Positions 8,712 through 18,085 of a stretch of 64,000 nucleotides of DNA are shown here, piece after piece (position 1 is the stretch's first letter; every line of letters starts with the position of its first letter). The stretch is from NCBI GenBank assembly GCA_018334995.1, contig JAGXKW010000011.1, positions 1-64,000 on the forward strand. The letters are read 5' to 3'. The translations under genes and the position numbers were made by a program. The DNA is from Wenzhouxiangellaceae bacterium. GTDB lineage: Bacteria; Pseudomonadota; Gammaproteobacteria; Xanthomonadales; Wenzhouxiangellaceae. Under the pieces are notes generated by a model. The model was not told the origin of the DNA and ran no database searches. It was given only the letters and a program-made list of their open reading frames with translations.

Positions 8712-9808
8712 GCCAGCGCCTGTCGGGCGAGCTGTTGCTGCACCAGGCTTCTGCGTTGGTTGCCCGAGAGCACCTTGCCCGCCAGTTGCCCGCAAGCCGC
8801 GTCGATATCGTCGCCGCGCGTTCGCCGGACGGTGGCGATCAGGCCGCCGTCGCGCAGGATTTCCTGGAAGCGCAACATGTTCTCGCTGGTGCTGCAGCGA
8901 AATGGCGTTCCCGGAAACGGGTTGAACGGAATCAGGTTGATCTTGCTGGGGATATCGGCCAGGAGCCTTCGGAGCCGGCGGGCCAGTTCCGGTGCATCGT
9001 TGACCCCGTCGATCATGGTGTATTCGAAGGTAATCGACTGCTTGGTGCCGCAGCCCTTCAAGTAGCGCTTGCAGGCGGCCAACAATTCGGCGATCGGATA
9101 CTTGCGGTTCAGCGGCACCAGCCGGGCGCGCAATTCGTCGTCCGGCGCATGCAGCGACACGGCAAGCGCGATCGGCGGAAATTCATGCAGTGCGTCGATC
9201 CCCGGCACCACGCCCGAAGTGGAAACGGTCACCCGCCGGGCGGCCAGGCCGTAAGCCAGATCGTCGCGCAGGAGATCCAGCGACGGACCAACCTGGTCGA
9301 GGTTCAGCAGGGGCTCGCCCATGCCCATGAAAACGACGTTGCTGATGCGCCGGTCGCCGGTTCTCTGGTCGGCCAGCCAGACCTGCCCGATGATTTCGGC
9401 TGCCGACAGATTGCGGCTGAAGCCCTGCATCGCAGTCGAACAAAAAGTGCAGTTGAGCATGCAGCCCACCTGCGAAGAGATGCAAAGAGTGGCCCGCTCG
9501 GGTTCGGGGATGAACACGGTCTCCACGGCACTGCCGCCCGGCAGGGTCAGCAGCCACTTGATGGTGCCGTCGGCGGAAACCTGCTCGCTCAGGATCTCCG
9601 GTGGCCGGATCTCGGCGATTTCCGTCAACCGCTCGCGCAGCGCGCCGCTCAGATCGGTCATCAGCGCGAAATCGGTGATTCCACGCTGGTAGATCCACTG
9701 CAGCAGTTGCCGCGCACGAAACGGCCTTTCCCCCAGCGCGGAAAAATACCGCTCCAGGCTGGCTCGGCTCATGCCGAGCAGGTTGGTTTTGGGGGCAGCT
9801 TCAGCCAT
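8708..9808 (-). CDS. rlmN: Dual-specificity RNA methyltransferase RlmN
   Basis: Radical-SAM enzyme that methylates C2 of A2503 in 23S rRNA and A37 in some tRNAs. The 366-residue protein carries the cluster-binding motif CMLNCTFC (Cx3Cx2C, about residues 115-122), the GMGEPLLN loop, and the RlmN pattern SLHAPDDELRARLVPLNRKYP. A second essential cysteine typical of RlmN is present near the C-terminus (DDIDAACGQLAGK). It lies between ndk (18 bp gap) and pilW (4 bp overlap), the common ndk-rlmN-pilW order. Confidence 0.97.
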   Translation of the reverse strand: MAEAAPKTNLLGMSRASLERYFSALGERPFRARQLLQWIYQRGITDFALMTDLSGALRERLTEIAEIRPPEILSEQVSADGTIKWLLTLPGGSAVETVFIPEPERATLCISSQVGCMLNCTFCSTAMQGFSRNLSAAEIIGQVWLADQRTGDRRISNVVFMGMGEPLLNLDQVGPSLDLLRDDLAYGLAARRVTVSTSGVVPGIDALHEFPPIALAVSLHAPDDELRARLVPLNRKYPIAELLAACKRYLKGCGTKQSITFEYTMIDGVNDAPELARRLRRLLADIPSKINLIPFNPFPGTPFRCSTSENMLRFQEILRDGGLIATVRRTRGDDIDAACGQLAGKVLSGNQRRSLVQQQLARQALA

Positions 9809-9826
9809 GCGCGATACGTCTTTGAA

Positions 9827-10246
9827 TCAGCGTGAGTATATCTCATCCCCGGCGAAGAAGAAGCTGATTTCCCGGGCGGCGGTTTCCTCGCCGTCGGACC
9901 CGTGCACCGCATTGGCGTCGATGCTGGAAGCGAAGTCGGCACGGATGGTGCCGGGCGCGGCCTGGCGCGGGTCAGTGGCGCCCATCAGCTCGCGATTTCG
10001 CGCAATCGCATCGTCGCCTTCCAGCACCTGGATCATGACCGGGCCGGAGGTCATGAACTCGACCAGGTCATCGAAGAACGGGCGCTCTTTGTGCACCGCG
10101 TAGAAACCCTCGGCCTGCTCGCGCGAAAGATGCAGCATGCGCGCGGCCACGATTCGGAGACCGGCGCGCTCGAAGCGGGTGTAGATTTCGCCGACCACGT
10201 TCTTGGCTACGGCGTCGGGCTTGATGATCGAAAGGGTACGCTGCAT
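9827..10246 (-). CDS. ndk: Nucleoside diphosphate kinase
   Basis: Transfers the gamma phosphate between nucleoside triphosphates and diphosphates through a phosphohistidine. The 139-residue product starts [19 protein letters not shown] and has the active-site segment [12 protein letters not shown] with the catalytic histidine near residue 114. ATG 10246 is preceded by AGGAGT; the frame extends to 10288 without homology. Upstream, a minus-strand TACAAT box (10347-10342) could be its -10 element, but the best -35 match is 19 bases away. Confidence 0.97.
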   Translation of the reverse strand: MQRTLSIIKPDAVAKNVVGEIYTRFERAGLRIVAARMLHLSREQAEGFYAVHKERPFFDDLVEFMTSGPVMIQVLEGDDAIARNRELMGATDPRQAAPGTIRADFASSIDANAVHGSDGEETAAREISFFFAGDEIYSR

Positions 10247-10481
10247 TGCAAGGGACTCCTGAAACTCGGGAATTTGCGGAAAGTTCATATCGGGACCATT
10301 CCGCCACCGGGAACCCCGGCCTCGCGGAAGTCAAGCCCCGTATTGTAGCCGCTGGAAGCGTTCCGGGTTCAACCCCGAGCGACTGCCACAAAGCCGGGGG
10401 CTGTCCTCTTTGCACCCGCCATCGTTGGCATCTTCCGGACGCCTGGCGTTCCAGCCGCTGCACGACGTGTTCACGGCACCG

Positions 10482-10916
10482 CTATTCCCATTCCGCGGAG
10501 ATCAACGCCCAATCATCGCCGTCACGCCGCCAGCCCGTCTCGACCCGCCAGAATCGACCCTCGTCGGGCAGCAGCCCGGAGCCTCCGGTGGCCAGCGCCC
10601 GGAACGACGCCACGGCGCGCGAATCCCCCACCAGCTCGACCTGCGTATCGACCCGCCGGACGCGAACCGCGTCGCGGGCCAGGCGCTCGCGACGCACCAG
10701 CAGACCCAGCGCGCGCCGGTCCAGCCGGCCGTTGACGGCGACGAAATCGTCGGCTACCGGCGTCATGAAATCGCCCACGTCGCCCTGCTCCACCGCCTCG
10801 GTCATGGCGTCGAGGGTGCGAAGAATCCGCGTTTCATCATCCAGTTCGGGCCCGCAACCGGCCAGCAGTACGAACACTGCCGCCAGCCATGCGCCGCGGC
10901 CGGACTCATTCGCCAT
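10482..10916 (-). CDS. Hypothetical lipoprotein, NTF2/SnoaL-like
   Basis: This 144-residue protein has a short lipoprotein signal (VFVLLAGC, cysteine near residue 21) and a compact alpha+beta body. The pattern of an N-terminal helix (RILRTLDAMTEAVEQGD), a DDFVAVNGR strand and paired C-terminal strands ending DDWALISAEW resembles NTF2/SnoaL-fold proteins; no catalytic residues can be assigned. Its start overlaps the end of the upstream ligase-CBS gene by 11 bp, so the two are probably cotranscribed. I do not recognise a specific function. Confidence 0.7.
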   Translation of the reverse strand: MANESGRGAWLAAVFVLLAGCGPELDDETRILRTLDAMTEAVEQGDVGDFMTPVADDFVAVNGRLDRRALGLLVRRERLARDAVRVRRVDTQVELVGDSRAVASFRALATGGSGLLPDEGRFWRVETGWRRDGDDWALISAEWE

Positions 10917-12822
10917 CGAGCACCGACTCCAGCAGACGCGAGGCGACGACGATCAGGTCGTATTCGGTCACCAGGCCCACCAGCTTGCCGTTCTCGGTCA
11001 CCGGCAGGCAGCTCAGGCGTTTTTCCCGCATCAGCCGGATCGCCTCGACCGTGGTCGTCTCGGGCCCGATCGAAGTGGGATCGGGGCGCATGATGTCGCG
11101 CACCATCACCGGCTCGGTCTTCTTGTCGATGCCGCGGGCGATGAGGCGCAGCAACTGGCGATGGCTGATCAGCCCGAGCAGCCTTCCGGAATCGTCCTCG
11201 ACCGGAACGTGGCGCACGTATCGCCATTCCATCAGGCTGGCGGCGAAGTCGACGATGTCGTCGGGCCGAACCGTGAACAGGTCGGTGGCCATGAACTGGC
11301 CGACGGTACGGTAGCTCTCGCGCCAGTCCTGGGTGCCGCAGAACTCGGCCAGCTCCCATTCGGAGACGGGCTTTCCGGTCTGCTGCTGCTGCACCATGCT
11401 GGCGGTCAGCGCGCGCATGCGCTCGTGGAGGCTGCCCTCCGACTTCATGTTTTCCAGCGAATCGAGCTGCCAGCGGGCGCCGGTGCGGCGCGAATCGACC
11501 CGCCTTTCGATCACGCCCAGGTAGCGCTCGATGTCGGCCGAGTCGATCGAGGCTTCGCGCAGCCCCTGCTCGGCCAGTGGCAAGAGTTCCTTGAGAATCA
11601 GGTCCTTGGCCGGCATCTGGTGCTCGTCGAACCAGACCTGCTGAGCGCGCAGACCGTCCCTCGCAGCCGACATGAAGTTGCTCTTGACGTCGGAGAAATT
11701 GAAGTGCTCGCGAATGTCCTCGATGCTGTGCGACAGGCGCGACATCATGCCGAAGAAGAACGCCGCGTTCGCGATTTCGTCGAGCACGGTCGGGCCCGAC
11801 GGGATGACCCGGTTCTCGATTCTCAGATGTGGCTTGCCGTTTTCGGAAATGCCGTAGCAGGCGCGATTCCAGCGATACACCGTGCCGTTGTGCAGCCGCA
11901 GGGCGTTGAGCTTGGGAATCTCGCCGCGCTGCACCATCCCGATCGGATCGTCCTCGAAGTCCGTCGTCAGAATCACACGGAAACGGGCAATGTCCTCCTT
12001 GAAGATTTCGATCACCGACTTGTCGATCCAGTGATCGCCGAAGTGCACACGGGGCTGGAGCCCGCGAGCGGCCAGCGCCTCGGAGCGGGCGTCGATTGAA
12101 TTCTCGAACACCGCGATGCGGCTTTCGTGCCAAAGACGCTTGCCGAGCAGGATGGGCGAGTTCACGCAGGTCGCCAGCAGCGGCCCTGTGACCGCCTGGG
12201 CGACGTTGTAAAGCGACGCGAACTCCTCGGCGGCAACCTGGAAATGCACCTGGTAGCTGGTGTTGCAGGCTTCCAGCATAAGATTGTCGTGCTGGAAGTT
12301 GAGTTGATCTATACCTTTGATCGCAAACTGAAAATCCGACCCTCGCAGGCGCCGCAGCGCTTCGTTGAGGGCAAAATAGCGCGCCGTGGGCACCATCGCG
12401 TTCAGGCTGAGATGGTCACGCGTCAACGTCGGCAGGATGCCCACCAGCGCCACTTGCGATCCCACTTTCTTCGCTCGCTCGCGCGCGAGGGAAAGCACCT
12501 CGTCGGTTTCCGCTTCAAGACGACGCAGACAATCGCCGCCAAGCTCCAGCGGCGAAAGATTGGCCTCGAGATTGAACAGGCCCAGCTCGTGGGTGAAACG
12601 CGGATCGTCCATCCCTTCGAGCATCTGCATCGCGGTCATCGCGGGCCGATAGGCGCCGTCGACCAGGAACATCTCCTGCTCCGCGCCGATCCGTCGGATA
12701 CCGCGTTCGAACATATCGGAGTCGAGCATTTCCTCCATCGCCCGAACCTCGTTCAGCAGCGCCTTCATGAAAGCACGGCGCGTGGCCTCGTCGTTGCTTT
12801 GCTCTACGTTCTGCTCACCCAT
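10906..12822 (-). CDS. Glutamate-cysteine ligase (GCS2)-like protein fused to two CBS domains
   Basis: The 638-residue protein begins with a GCS2-type carboxylate-amine ligase region (about residues 25-400): RRIGAEQEMFLVD resembles the metal/glutamate-binding strand of the family, with TSYQVHFQV and LRIENRVIPSGPT further on. A helical linker follows, then a CBS pair (about 507-565 and 578-633: VGQFMATDLFTVRPDD, VRDIMRPDPTSIGPETTT, KLVGLVTEYDLIVV). CBS pairs bind adenine nucleotides and commonly gate enzyme activity, so energy-charge control of a glutamate/cysteine-type ligation is a reasonable inference; the real substrates are unknown. Start ATG 12822 (MGEQNVEQ) is preceded by GGAAAT; the frame to 13038 has no homology. 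It is divergent from fadD. Confidence 0.85.
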   Translation of the reverse strand: MGEQNVEQSNDEATRRAFMKALLNEVRAMEEMLDSDMFERGIRRIGAEQEMFLVDGAYRPAMTAMQMLEGMDDPRFTHELGLFNLEANLSPLELGGDCLRRLEAETDEVLSLARERAKKVGSQVALVGILPTLTRDHLSLNAMVPTARYFALNEALRRLRGSDFQFAIKGIDQLNFQHDNLMLEACNTSYQVHFQVAAEEFASLYNVAQAVTGPLLATCVNSPILLGKRLWHESRIAVFENSIDARSEALAARGLQPRVHFGDHWIDKSVIEIFKEDIARFRVILTTDFEDDPIGMVQRGEIPKLNALRLHNGTVYRWNRACYGISENGKPHLRIENRVIPSGPTVLDEIANAAFFFGMMSRLSHSIEDIREHFNFSDVKSNFMSAARDGLRAQQVWFDEHQMPAKDLILKELLPLAEQGLREASIDSADIERYLGVIERRVDSRRTGARWQLDSLENMKSEGSLHERMRALTASMVQQQQTGKPVSEWELAEFCGTQDWRESYRTVGQFMATDLFTVRPDDIVDFAASLMEWRYVRHVPVEDDSGRLLGLISHRQLLRLIARGIDKKTEPVMVRDIMRPDPTSIGPETTTVEAIRLMREKRLSCLPVTENGKLVGLVTEYDLIVVASRLLESVLDGE

Positions 12823-13037
12823 GGAGATTTCCGAATGAAAGGATGGATCAACCGGGCCGGCTCGCTGACTGGAGCATTCACGCAAGCGCGGCCGAGTGTG
12901 GATGATATACGCCTCGGACTGCGGCGGCAAACATCCAGTGGGCCTCCCTGGTCGCAGGGGCAATACAGGCTTGTATGCAAACTTGACCTGTGAGAATCTA
13001 GAGGCAGGGTAGACCAAACACAGAGAAACCAACCGCA

Positions 13038-14717
13038 ATGACTGAAAAAACCTGGCTTGATCACTACTCGGAAGGGGTTCCGGCAGAAATCGACATGTCG
13101 GAATTCGACTCGGTCGTCGACATCCTCGAACAAAGCTGCGAGCAATATGCCGACCAGACGGCCTACGTCAATTTCGGCCGCGAGATGAGTTATCGCGAAC
13201 TCGACCGGCTGAGCCGGGCCTTCGGTGCCCATCTGCAATCGCTGGGCCTGGAGCGCGGCGACCGGGTCGCGGTCATGCTGCCGAATCTCCTTCAGTATCC
13301 GGTGGCGCTGTTCGGCATCCTGCGCGCCGGCATGGTAGTGGTCAATACCAACCCGCTCTATACCGGGCGTGAACTCAAGCACCAGCTCAACGATTCCGGC
13401 GCCAAGGCAATCCTGGTACTGGAAAACTTTGCCCACACGCTGGCGAGCGTGATCGACGACTGCCCGGTCGAACATGTATTCGTGACCGGGATCGGCGACA
13501 TGCTCGGATTTCCCAAGGGCACGCTGATCAATTTCGTGTTGCGCTACGTCAAGAAGGAAGTGCCGGCCTATGATCTGCCCGGGGCCCGGCGCTTTACCGA
13601 GGCGCTGAAAACCGACCCCGAACGTCTCGAGAGTGCAAGTCCGGGCCACGACGACCTGGCGTTTCTGCAGTACACCGGGGGTACCACCGGCGTGTCCAAG
13701 GGCGCGATGCTGACCCACGGCAACATCGTGGCCAACGTGCAGCAATCGGCCGCCTGGATGGACCCGCTGATCGAATACGGCCGTGAAACCATCGTGACCG
13801 CGCTGCCGCTCTACCACATCTTCGCGCTGACGGCGAACTGCCTGGTGTTCATCAAGTTCGGGGGGCGCAACGTGTTGATCACCAACCCGCGCGACATGGA
13901 CGGCTTCGTCAAGGAACTGGGCAAGGAAAGATTCACCGCGATCACCGGCGTCAATACGCTTTTCAACGGCCTGCTCAATACACCATCGTTCAGAAAACTG
14001 GATTTTTCGCCGCTGCGACTGACGCTGGGCGGCGGCATGGCGGTCCAGCGCGCTGTGGCGGAGAACTGGAAAAAAGTCACCGGCGTGCCGCTGATCGAGG
14101 CCTACGGCCTGACCGAGACCTCGCCGGCGGCCTGCATCAACCCGATGGATCTGGAAGACTACAACGGGGCCATCGGGCTGCCCATTTGCTCGACCGAATG
14201 CAAGGTCATCGACACCGAAGGCAGCGAGGTCGCGATCGGCGAGCCGGGCGAATTGTGCATTCGCGGCCCGCAGGTCATGAAAGGCTACTGGGAGCGTCCG
14301 GAGGAGACTTCCAAGGTACTCGACGCCGATGGCTGGCTGAAGACCGGCGACATGGCCTGCCGCGATGAAATGGGCTTTTTCTACATCGTCGACCGCAAGA
14401 AGGACATGATCCTGGTCTCCGGCTTCAACGTCTATCCCAACGAGATCGAGGATGTCATCGCCGCCCACCCGAAGGTGCTGGAAGTCGGGGCCATCGGGAT
14501 CGAGGACGAAAAGTCCGGCGAACTGGTCAAGGCCGTGGTCGTGCCCAAGGACGATTCGCTGACCGTCGACGAATTGCGGGAGCACTGCAAGAAGGAGCTG
14601 ACCGGCTACAAGGTCCCCCGCCACATCGAATTCGTCGACGAGTTGCCCAAGACCAACGTGGGCAAGATCCTCAGGCGCGAATTGCGCGACAGGTTCGGCG
14701 AAGCGCGCAGCAGTTAG
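13038..14717 (+). CDS. fadD: Long-chain fatty acid-CoA ligase
   Basis: Activates long-chain fatty acids to acyl-CoA with ATP at the inner membrane, the entry step of beta-oxidation. The 559-residue protein is a full-length ANL enzyme: AMP-binding P-loop [11 protein letters not shown] (about residues 212-222), [10 protein letters not shown], the hinge aspartate region [17 protein letters not shown], and the C-terminal catalytic lysine segment [13 protein letters not shown]. The N-terminus ([10 protein letters not shown]) is the usual FadD start. It stands alone, divergent from the ligase-CBS gene across a 215 bp gap. I found no convincing FadR or PsrA operator there. Confidence 0.94.
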   Translation: MTEKTWLDHYSEGVPAEIDMSEFDSVVDILEQSCEQYADQTAYVNFGREMSYRELDRLSRAFGAHLQSLGLERGDRVAVMLPNLLQYPVALFGILRAGMVVVNTNPLYTGRELKHQLNDSGAKAILVLENFAHTLASVIDDCPVEHVFVTGIGDMLGFPKGTLINFVLRYVKKEVPAYDLPGARRFTEALKTDPERLESASPGHDDLAFLQYTGGTTGVSKGAMLTHGNIVANVQQSAAWMDPLIEYGRETIVTALPLYHIFALTANCLVFIKFGGRNVLITNPRDMDGFVKELGKERFTAITGVNTLFNGLLNTPSFRKLDFSPLRLTLGGGMAVQRAVAENWKKVTGVPLIEAYGLTETSPAACINPMDLEDYNGAIGLPICSTECKVIDTEGSEVAIGEPGELCIRGPQVMKGYWERPEETSKVLDADGWLKTGDMACRDEMGFFYIVDRKKDMILVSGFNVYPNEIEDVIAAHPKVLEVGAIGIEDEKSGELVKAVVVPKDDSLTVDELREHCKKELTGYKVPRHIEFVDELPKTNVGKILRRELRDRFGEARSS

Positions 14718-15023
14718 GTGCCTTGCAAAAACCTGATTACTTGGTGCCCTAAGCCATGCCGGAATCTAAAGCTGCCGAAACCGCCTGCGCAGATCCTCGG
14801 AAATGACTGATGATGCCTGGAAACGGTCGTCTGGCAACACGCCGGACAATCCAATTCCCGCCGTGACTCGGTTCGACGTCATGCACGGGGTAGCCGTCAG
14901 ACGATCGCAGCGGAGTGAAAGTGCGCCATTCCACATGCTTGCGAGAGACTGAAAGACGGTGCCTTCGTGCCCAGACGTCCCCCTTATTCGATCATTCCGT
15001 ATGAATCTGCGGAATCCGCGGTT
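14718..15023. other. Intergenic stretch with no recognised gene
   Basis: These 306 bp separate the convergent ends of fadD and dinB. A 61-codon minus-strand frame (14749-14934) has no recognisable homology and no good ribosome binding site. A small inverted repeat ATTCCG/CGGAAT near 14993-15014 lies just past dinB but lacks a T tract, so I do not call it a terminator. Confidence 0.6.
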
Positions 15024-16127
15024 TCATGTATTTGCCTCTCGAGCATCTTCCGGCAACAGCTGCCCGGGATCTGGATTGCTCTCCAGGGAAGAGACGCCGA
15101 CCCCGATCAAGCGAACGCCAACCCGGGACTGATAGCGCATCCAACCGGCAGCCATTTCGAACGCGGCCTCGGAAATGTGGGCCGCCGAACGCGTGTATCC
15201 TGCCAGGGTCCGGCTGCGCGTGAGCGTCGAGAACCCGCCCGAACGCAGTTTCAAATGCACCGAACGGGCGTAAAGCCCGCGTTCGCCCAGGCGCCGGGCG
15301 CACTTTTCGGCCTGACCCCGGATGACGTCCTCGATGTCGCTCATCCGGTGCAGGTCGTGCTCGAAGGTCGATTCCTGGCTGATCGACCGGCGCGTGCGCA
15401 CCGGGCTTACGGCCCGATCATCGATGCCGGCCGCGCGCTGGCGAAAACCGAACGCCTGGCGCCCCAGAACCGGCAGCAGCGAATCCAGCGGCGCCTGTCG
15501 AAGCTGCCCGATGGTGAGGATACCCGCGTCCTGCAGACGCGCTCCGGTACTGGGCCCGACGCCGGGCAGCCGGCGCACCGGCTGGGGATCCAGGAACCGC
15601 TGCACCTGGTCGGGACGAATCCAGGTCAGCCCGTCGGGCTTGTCATAGGCCGAAGCCAGCTTGGCCACCAGCTTGCTGTTGCCGATCCCGATCGATGCGG
15701 TCAGGTTCAGCGCCAACGATATTCGCTGCTTGAGACGCCGCGCCAGGACCGGTATTTCATCGTTTCGCGAGGGCTCGGTCATGTCGATGAAGGCCTCGTC
15801 AAGGCTCAAGCCCTCGACCAGTCCCGAAAAATCGGCGAAGATTTCGAATATCTGCGCCGAAATCTCCCGGTAATGCGCGTGGCGCGGCTGCACGAATACC
15901 GCATGCGGGCACAGGCGACGCGCGCGGCCCGCCGGCATGGCCGAATGCACGCCGTAGCGCCTCGCTTCGTAGCTGGCTGCTGCGACCACCCCGCGCCGGC
16001 CGTCGCCGCCTACAATGACCGCCTTGCCACGCAATCCAGGACGATCACGCTGCTCGACGCTGGCGAAGAACGCGTCCATGTCGCAATGAAATATCACGCG
16101 CCCGGCTGAATCGGAATTACTGCTCAT
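15024..16127 (-). CDS. dinB: DNA polymerase IV (Y family)
   Basis: Error-prone translesion polymerase. The 367-residue protein shows FHCDMDAFFASVE (catalytic aspartates near residues 16-18), the SLDEAFIDMTE motif with the Asp-Glu pair near 111-112, a helix-hairpin-helix (RRLPGVGPSTGARLQDAGI) and a little-finger domain. ATG 16127 overlaps the start codon of the divergent aminotransferase gene; a GTG at residue 11 is a possible alternative. No E. coli-type LexA box (CTGTN8ACAG) is visible near the start, so SOS control is not shown by the sequence. Confidence 0.95.
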   Translation of the reverse strand: MSSNSDSAGRVIFHCDMDAFFASVEQRDRPGLRGKAVIVGGDGRRGVVAAASYEARRYGVHSAMPAGRARRLCPHAVFVQPRHAHYREISAQIFEIFADFSGLVEGLSLDEAFIDMTEPSRNDEIPVLARRLKQRISLALNLTASIGIGNSKLVAKLASAYDKPDGLTWIRPDQVQRFLDPQPVRRLPGVGPSTGARLQDAGILTIGQLRQAPLDSLLPVLGRQAFGFRQRAAGIDDRAVSPVRTRRSISQESTFEHDLHRMSDIEDVIRGQAEKCARRLGERGLYARSVHLKLRSGGFSTLTRSRTLAGYTRSAAHISEAAFEMAAGWMRYQSRVGVRLIGVGVSSLESNPDPGQLLPEDAREANT

Positions 16128-17259
16128 GAATTATCGCGAACTGTTTCCCGTGGTCGATCGACATGCCTGGCTCAATCACGCCGCCATTTCGCCGTGGCCG
16201 GCACCGGTGGGTCGCGCCATGGCGAATTTCGTCGACCAGAATATCGCGCAGGGCCCGCTGGGCTACGCCGAATGGCTGGCGACCGAGCAGCGTCTTCGCC
16301 GAGGCGCGGCCGAATTCCTTGGGGCCCGCGACGACGACCTTGCGCTGCTCAAGAATACCTCGGAAGGCCTGAGCCTGATTGCGGCCGGGCTGGACTGGCA
16401 ACCCGGCGACGCGCTGGTGTGCTGCGGCGGCGACTTTCCCAGCAACCTGCTGCCCTGGCGCCAGCTGTTGCCCGATTTCGTCGAAGTGCTCGAGGTGCCG
16501 TTCGACAACGACGACCCCGAAGCCGGGCTGTTGCAGGCGCTGGACGCGAACGTCCGGCTGCTGGCCGTCAGTTCGGTGCGCTACGACTCCGGCGTGCGGC
16601 TGGATCTGCATCGGCTCGGTCAGGCCGCCCACGCGATCGGGGCGCTGCTCGTCGTCGACGCCATCCAGCACCTCGGCGCATTGCCGCTGGACGTGTCGAC
16701 CGCACCGGTCGATTTCGTCGTCGGCGGGAGCCACAAATGGTTGCTGGCGCCCGAGGGGCTGGCGCTGTTCTGGTCGCGACCGTCGGCACGCCAAAGGCTC
16801 AAACCGCTGCAGACCGGCTGGCGCATGTGGCCCGACATGTTCAATTTCGAGCGCGGCGACTGGCGCCAACCGGAATCGGCCCGGCGTTTCGAGCCCGGCA
16901 CCCTGAACATGGCCGGCATTCATGGCCTTGCCGCGGCGATCGAGCTGCTGCAGTCCATCGACCCGGAATTTCGCGCCGAGCAACTGCTACAGCGCACCGG
17001 GTGGCTGATCGAAGGGCTGGAGCGCATGCCCGGTGTCGAAATCATCACCCCTTCCGATCCCGATCGGCGCGCCGGCATCGTCTGCTTCATTCCCGGCCGC
17101 CGCGACCCGGGCGACGTCCTGAAACAACTTTCGGCCGACTCGATCTTCGCGGCAAAACGCGGCCCGGCCGTGCGGCTTTCGCCCAACTTCTACACCCCGG
17201 AGGCCCAGATCGGCAAAGCGCTGGAGGCCGTCAAGGCCGTCATGACACGCGCTGCGTGA
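16126..17259 (+). CDS. Class V aminotransferase-fold PLP enzyme
   Basis: The 377-residue protein belongs to the fold-type I class V aminotransferases (cysteine desulfurase / isopenicillin-N epimerase-like group). It has the N-terminal LNHAAISPWP substrate-loop pattern, the cofactor-binding aspartate and histidine of VVDAIQHLGALPLDV, and the PLP-binding lysine in GGSHKWLLAPEG (about residue 204). A cysteine-desulfurase catalytic loop is not evident, so epimerase, lyase or transaminase activity on an amino acid is more likely; the substrate is unknown. Its ATG overlaps that of dinB on the other strand by two bases, so each gene's promoter must lie in the other gene's coding region or start region. 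Confidence 0.85.
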   Translation: MNYRELFPVVDRHAWLNHAAISPWPAPVGRAMANFVDQNIAQGPLGYAEWLATEQRLRRGAAEFLGARDDDLALLKNTSEGLSLIAAGLDWQPGDALVCCGGDFPSNLLPWRQLLPDFVEVLEVPFDNDDPEAGLLQALDANVRLLAVSSVRYDSGVRLDLHRLGQAAHAIGALLVVDAIQHLGALPLDVSTAPVDFVVGGSHKWLLAPEGLALFWSRPSARQRLKPLQTGWRMWPDMFNFERGDWRQPESARRFEPGTLNMAGIHGLAAAIELLQSIDPEFRAEQLLQRTGWLIEGLERMPGVEIITPSDPDRRAGIVCFIPGRRDPGDVLKQLSADSIFAAKRGPAVRLSPNFYTPEAQIGKALEAVKAVMTRAA

Positions 17260-17305
17260 TGCACCTCCGGCAAAACACCGGTGCCCCCCGTAGATCCCGC
17301 ATCTT

Positions 17306-17770
17306 TCACCGGCCGCTTTTCTCCAGATAGCGCTGATGGTACTCCTCGGCCCGCCAGAATGGACCCGCGGGCCGGATTTCCGTGGCGATCGGTGCGTCGA
17401 AACGCCCGGAAGCTTCCAGGCCGCGCTTCGAGCGCTCGGCGGCCTCCTGCTGCTCGGCATCGTGCGTGAATATCGCGCTGCGATATTGCGAACCCATGTC
17501 CGGGCCCTGGCGATTCCTCTGGGTGGGGTCATGCATCCGCCAGAACGCCTCCAGCAGCTCGTCGTATCCGATTCTTTCGGGATCGTAGGTCAGGCGCACC
17601 GCTTCGGCGTGCCCGGTGTCACCGGCGCATACCGACCGATAGTCCGGGTCGTCGACCGTCCCGCCCGTGTATCCCACCTCGGCGTCGAGCACGCCTTCCA
17701 GTTCGCGGAATCGCGCCTCCGGACCCCAGAAACAGCCGGCGGCAAAAGTTGCAGTTTTCTCGCCCATCAT
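17306..17770 (-). CDS. msrA: Peptide methionine sulfoxide reductase MsrA
   Basis: Reduces the S-epimer of methionine sulfoxide in proteins and free methionine. The product carries the catalytic signature [11 protein letters not shown] near its start, with the nucleophilic cysteine at about residue 12, followed by [20 protein letters not shown] and [12 protein letters not shown] chose ATG 17770 (MMGEKTATF) because GAAGGA lies six bases upstream and family members begin just before the catalytic motif; ATG 17812, preceded by AAGGCGG, would add 14 residues and is also possible. Only one cysteine is present, so resolution must use an external thiol. Confidence 0.93.
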   Translation of the reverse strand: MMGEKTATFAAGCFWGPEARFRELEGVLDAEVGYTGGTVDDPDYRSVCAGDTGHAEAVRLTYDPERIGYDELLEAFWRMHDPTQRNRQGPDMGSQYRSAIFTHDAEQQEAAERSKRGLEASGRFDAPIATEIRPAGPFWRAEEYHQRYLEKSGR

Positions 17771-17830
17771 CGTTGGTCCTTCATCAATAGCTCCAGTACT
17801 TTTCTCAGGCATGAAACCGCCTTTTTCAAC

Positions 17831-17858
17831 CTGCTGAGACTGGACTGCTGAGACTCGA
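17831..17858. repeat. Short tandem repeat upstream of msrA (2 x 14 bp)
   Basis: CTGCTGAGACTGGA is followed directly by CTGCTGAGACTCGA, differing at one base. The repeat lies just upstream of either possible msrA start. It could be an operator or a chance duplication; nothing further can be said. Confidence 0.6.
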
Positions 17859-18085
17859 CATCCAGGAAACCTCAGTGCAGGATTCGGCGGGCATCGATCG
17901 CAGAAGGCCTCGCCACGCGTCGAACCGAAGCGATCGATGCCCACCGGTGTCCGAAGTTCTGAATCTCGGCTGATCAACGTTTTATTTGGCAACATCCTGC
18001 TTGGTCACCGTTGAGGAAATATACGCCTCCCGCGTGAAGCAGCACCCGACTGGCGTTCGCCGCTCGCGCAGGCGACAATGGGCGC

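Noticed and set aside
10246-12099. 617-codon plus-strand open frame over the lipoprotein and ligase-CBS genes
   Set aside because: Antisense to two genes with clear domains; no homology.
14749-14934. 61-codon minus-strand frame between fadD and dinB
   Set aside because: No homology, no ribosome binding site and no conserved neighbour; treated as non-coding.
16085-16150. LexA box at dinB
   Set aside because: No CTGTN8ACAG or other convincing palindrome near the dinB start.
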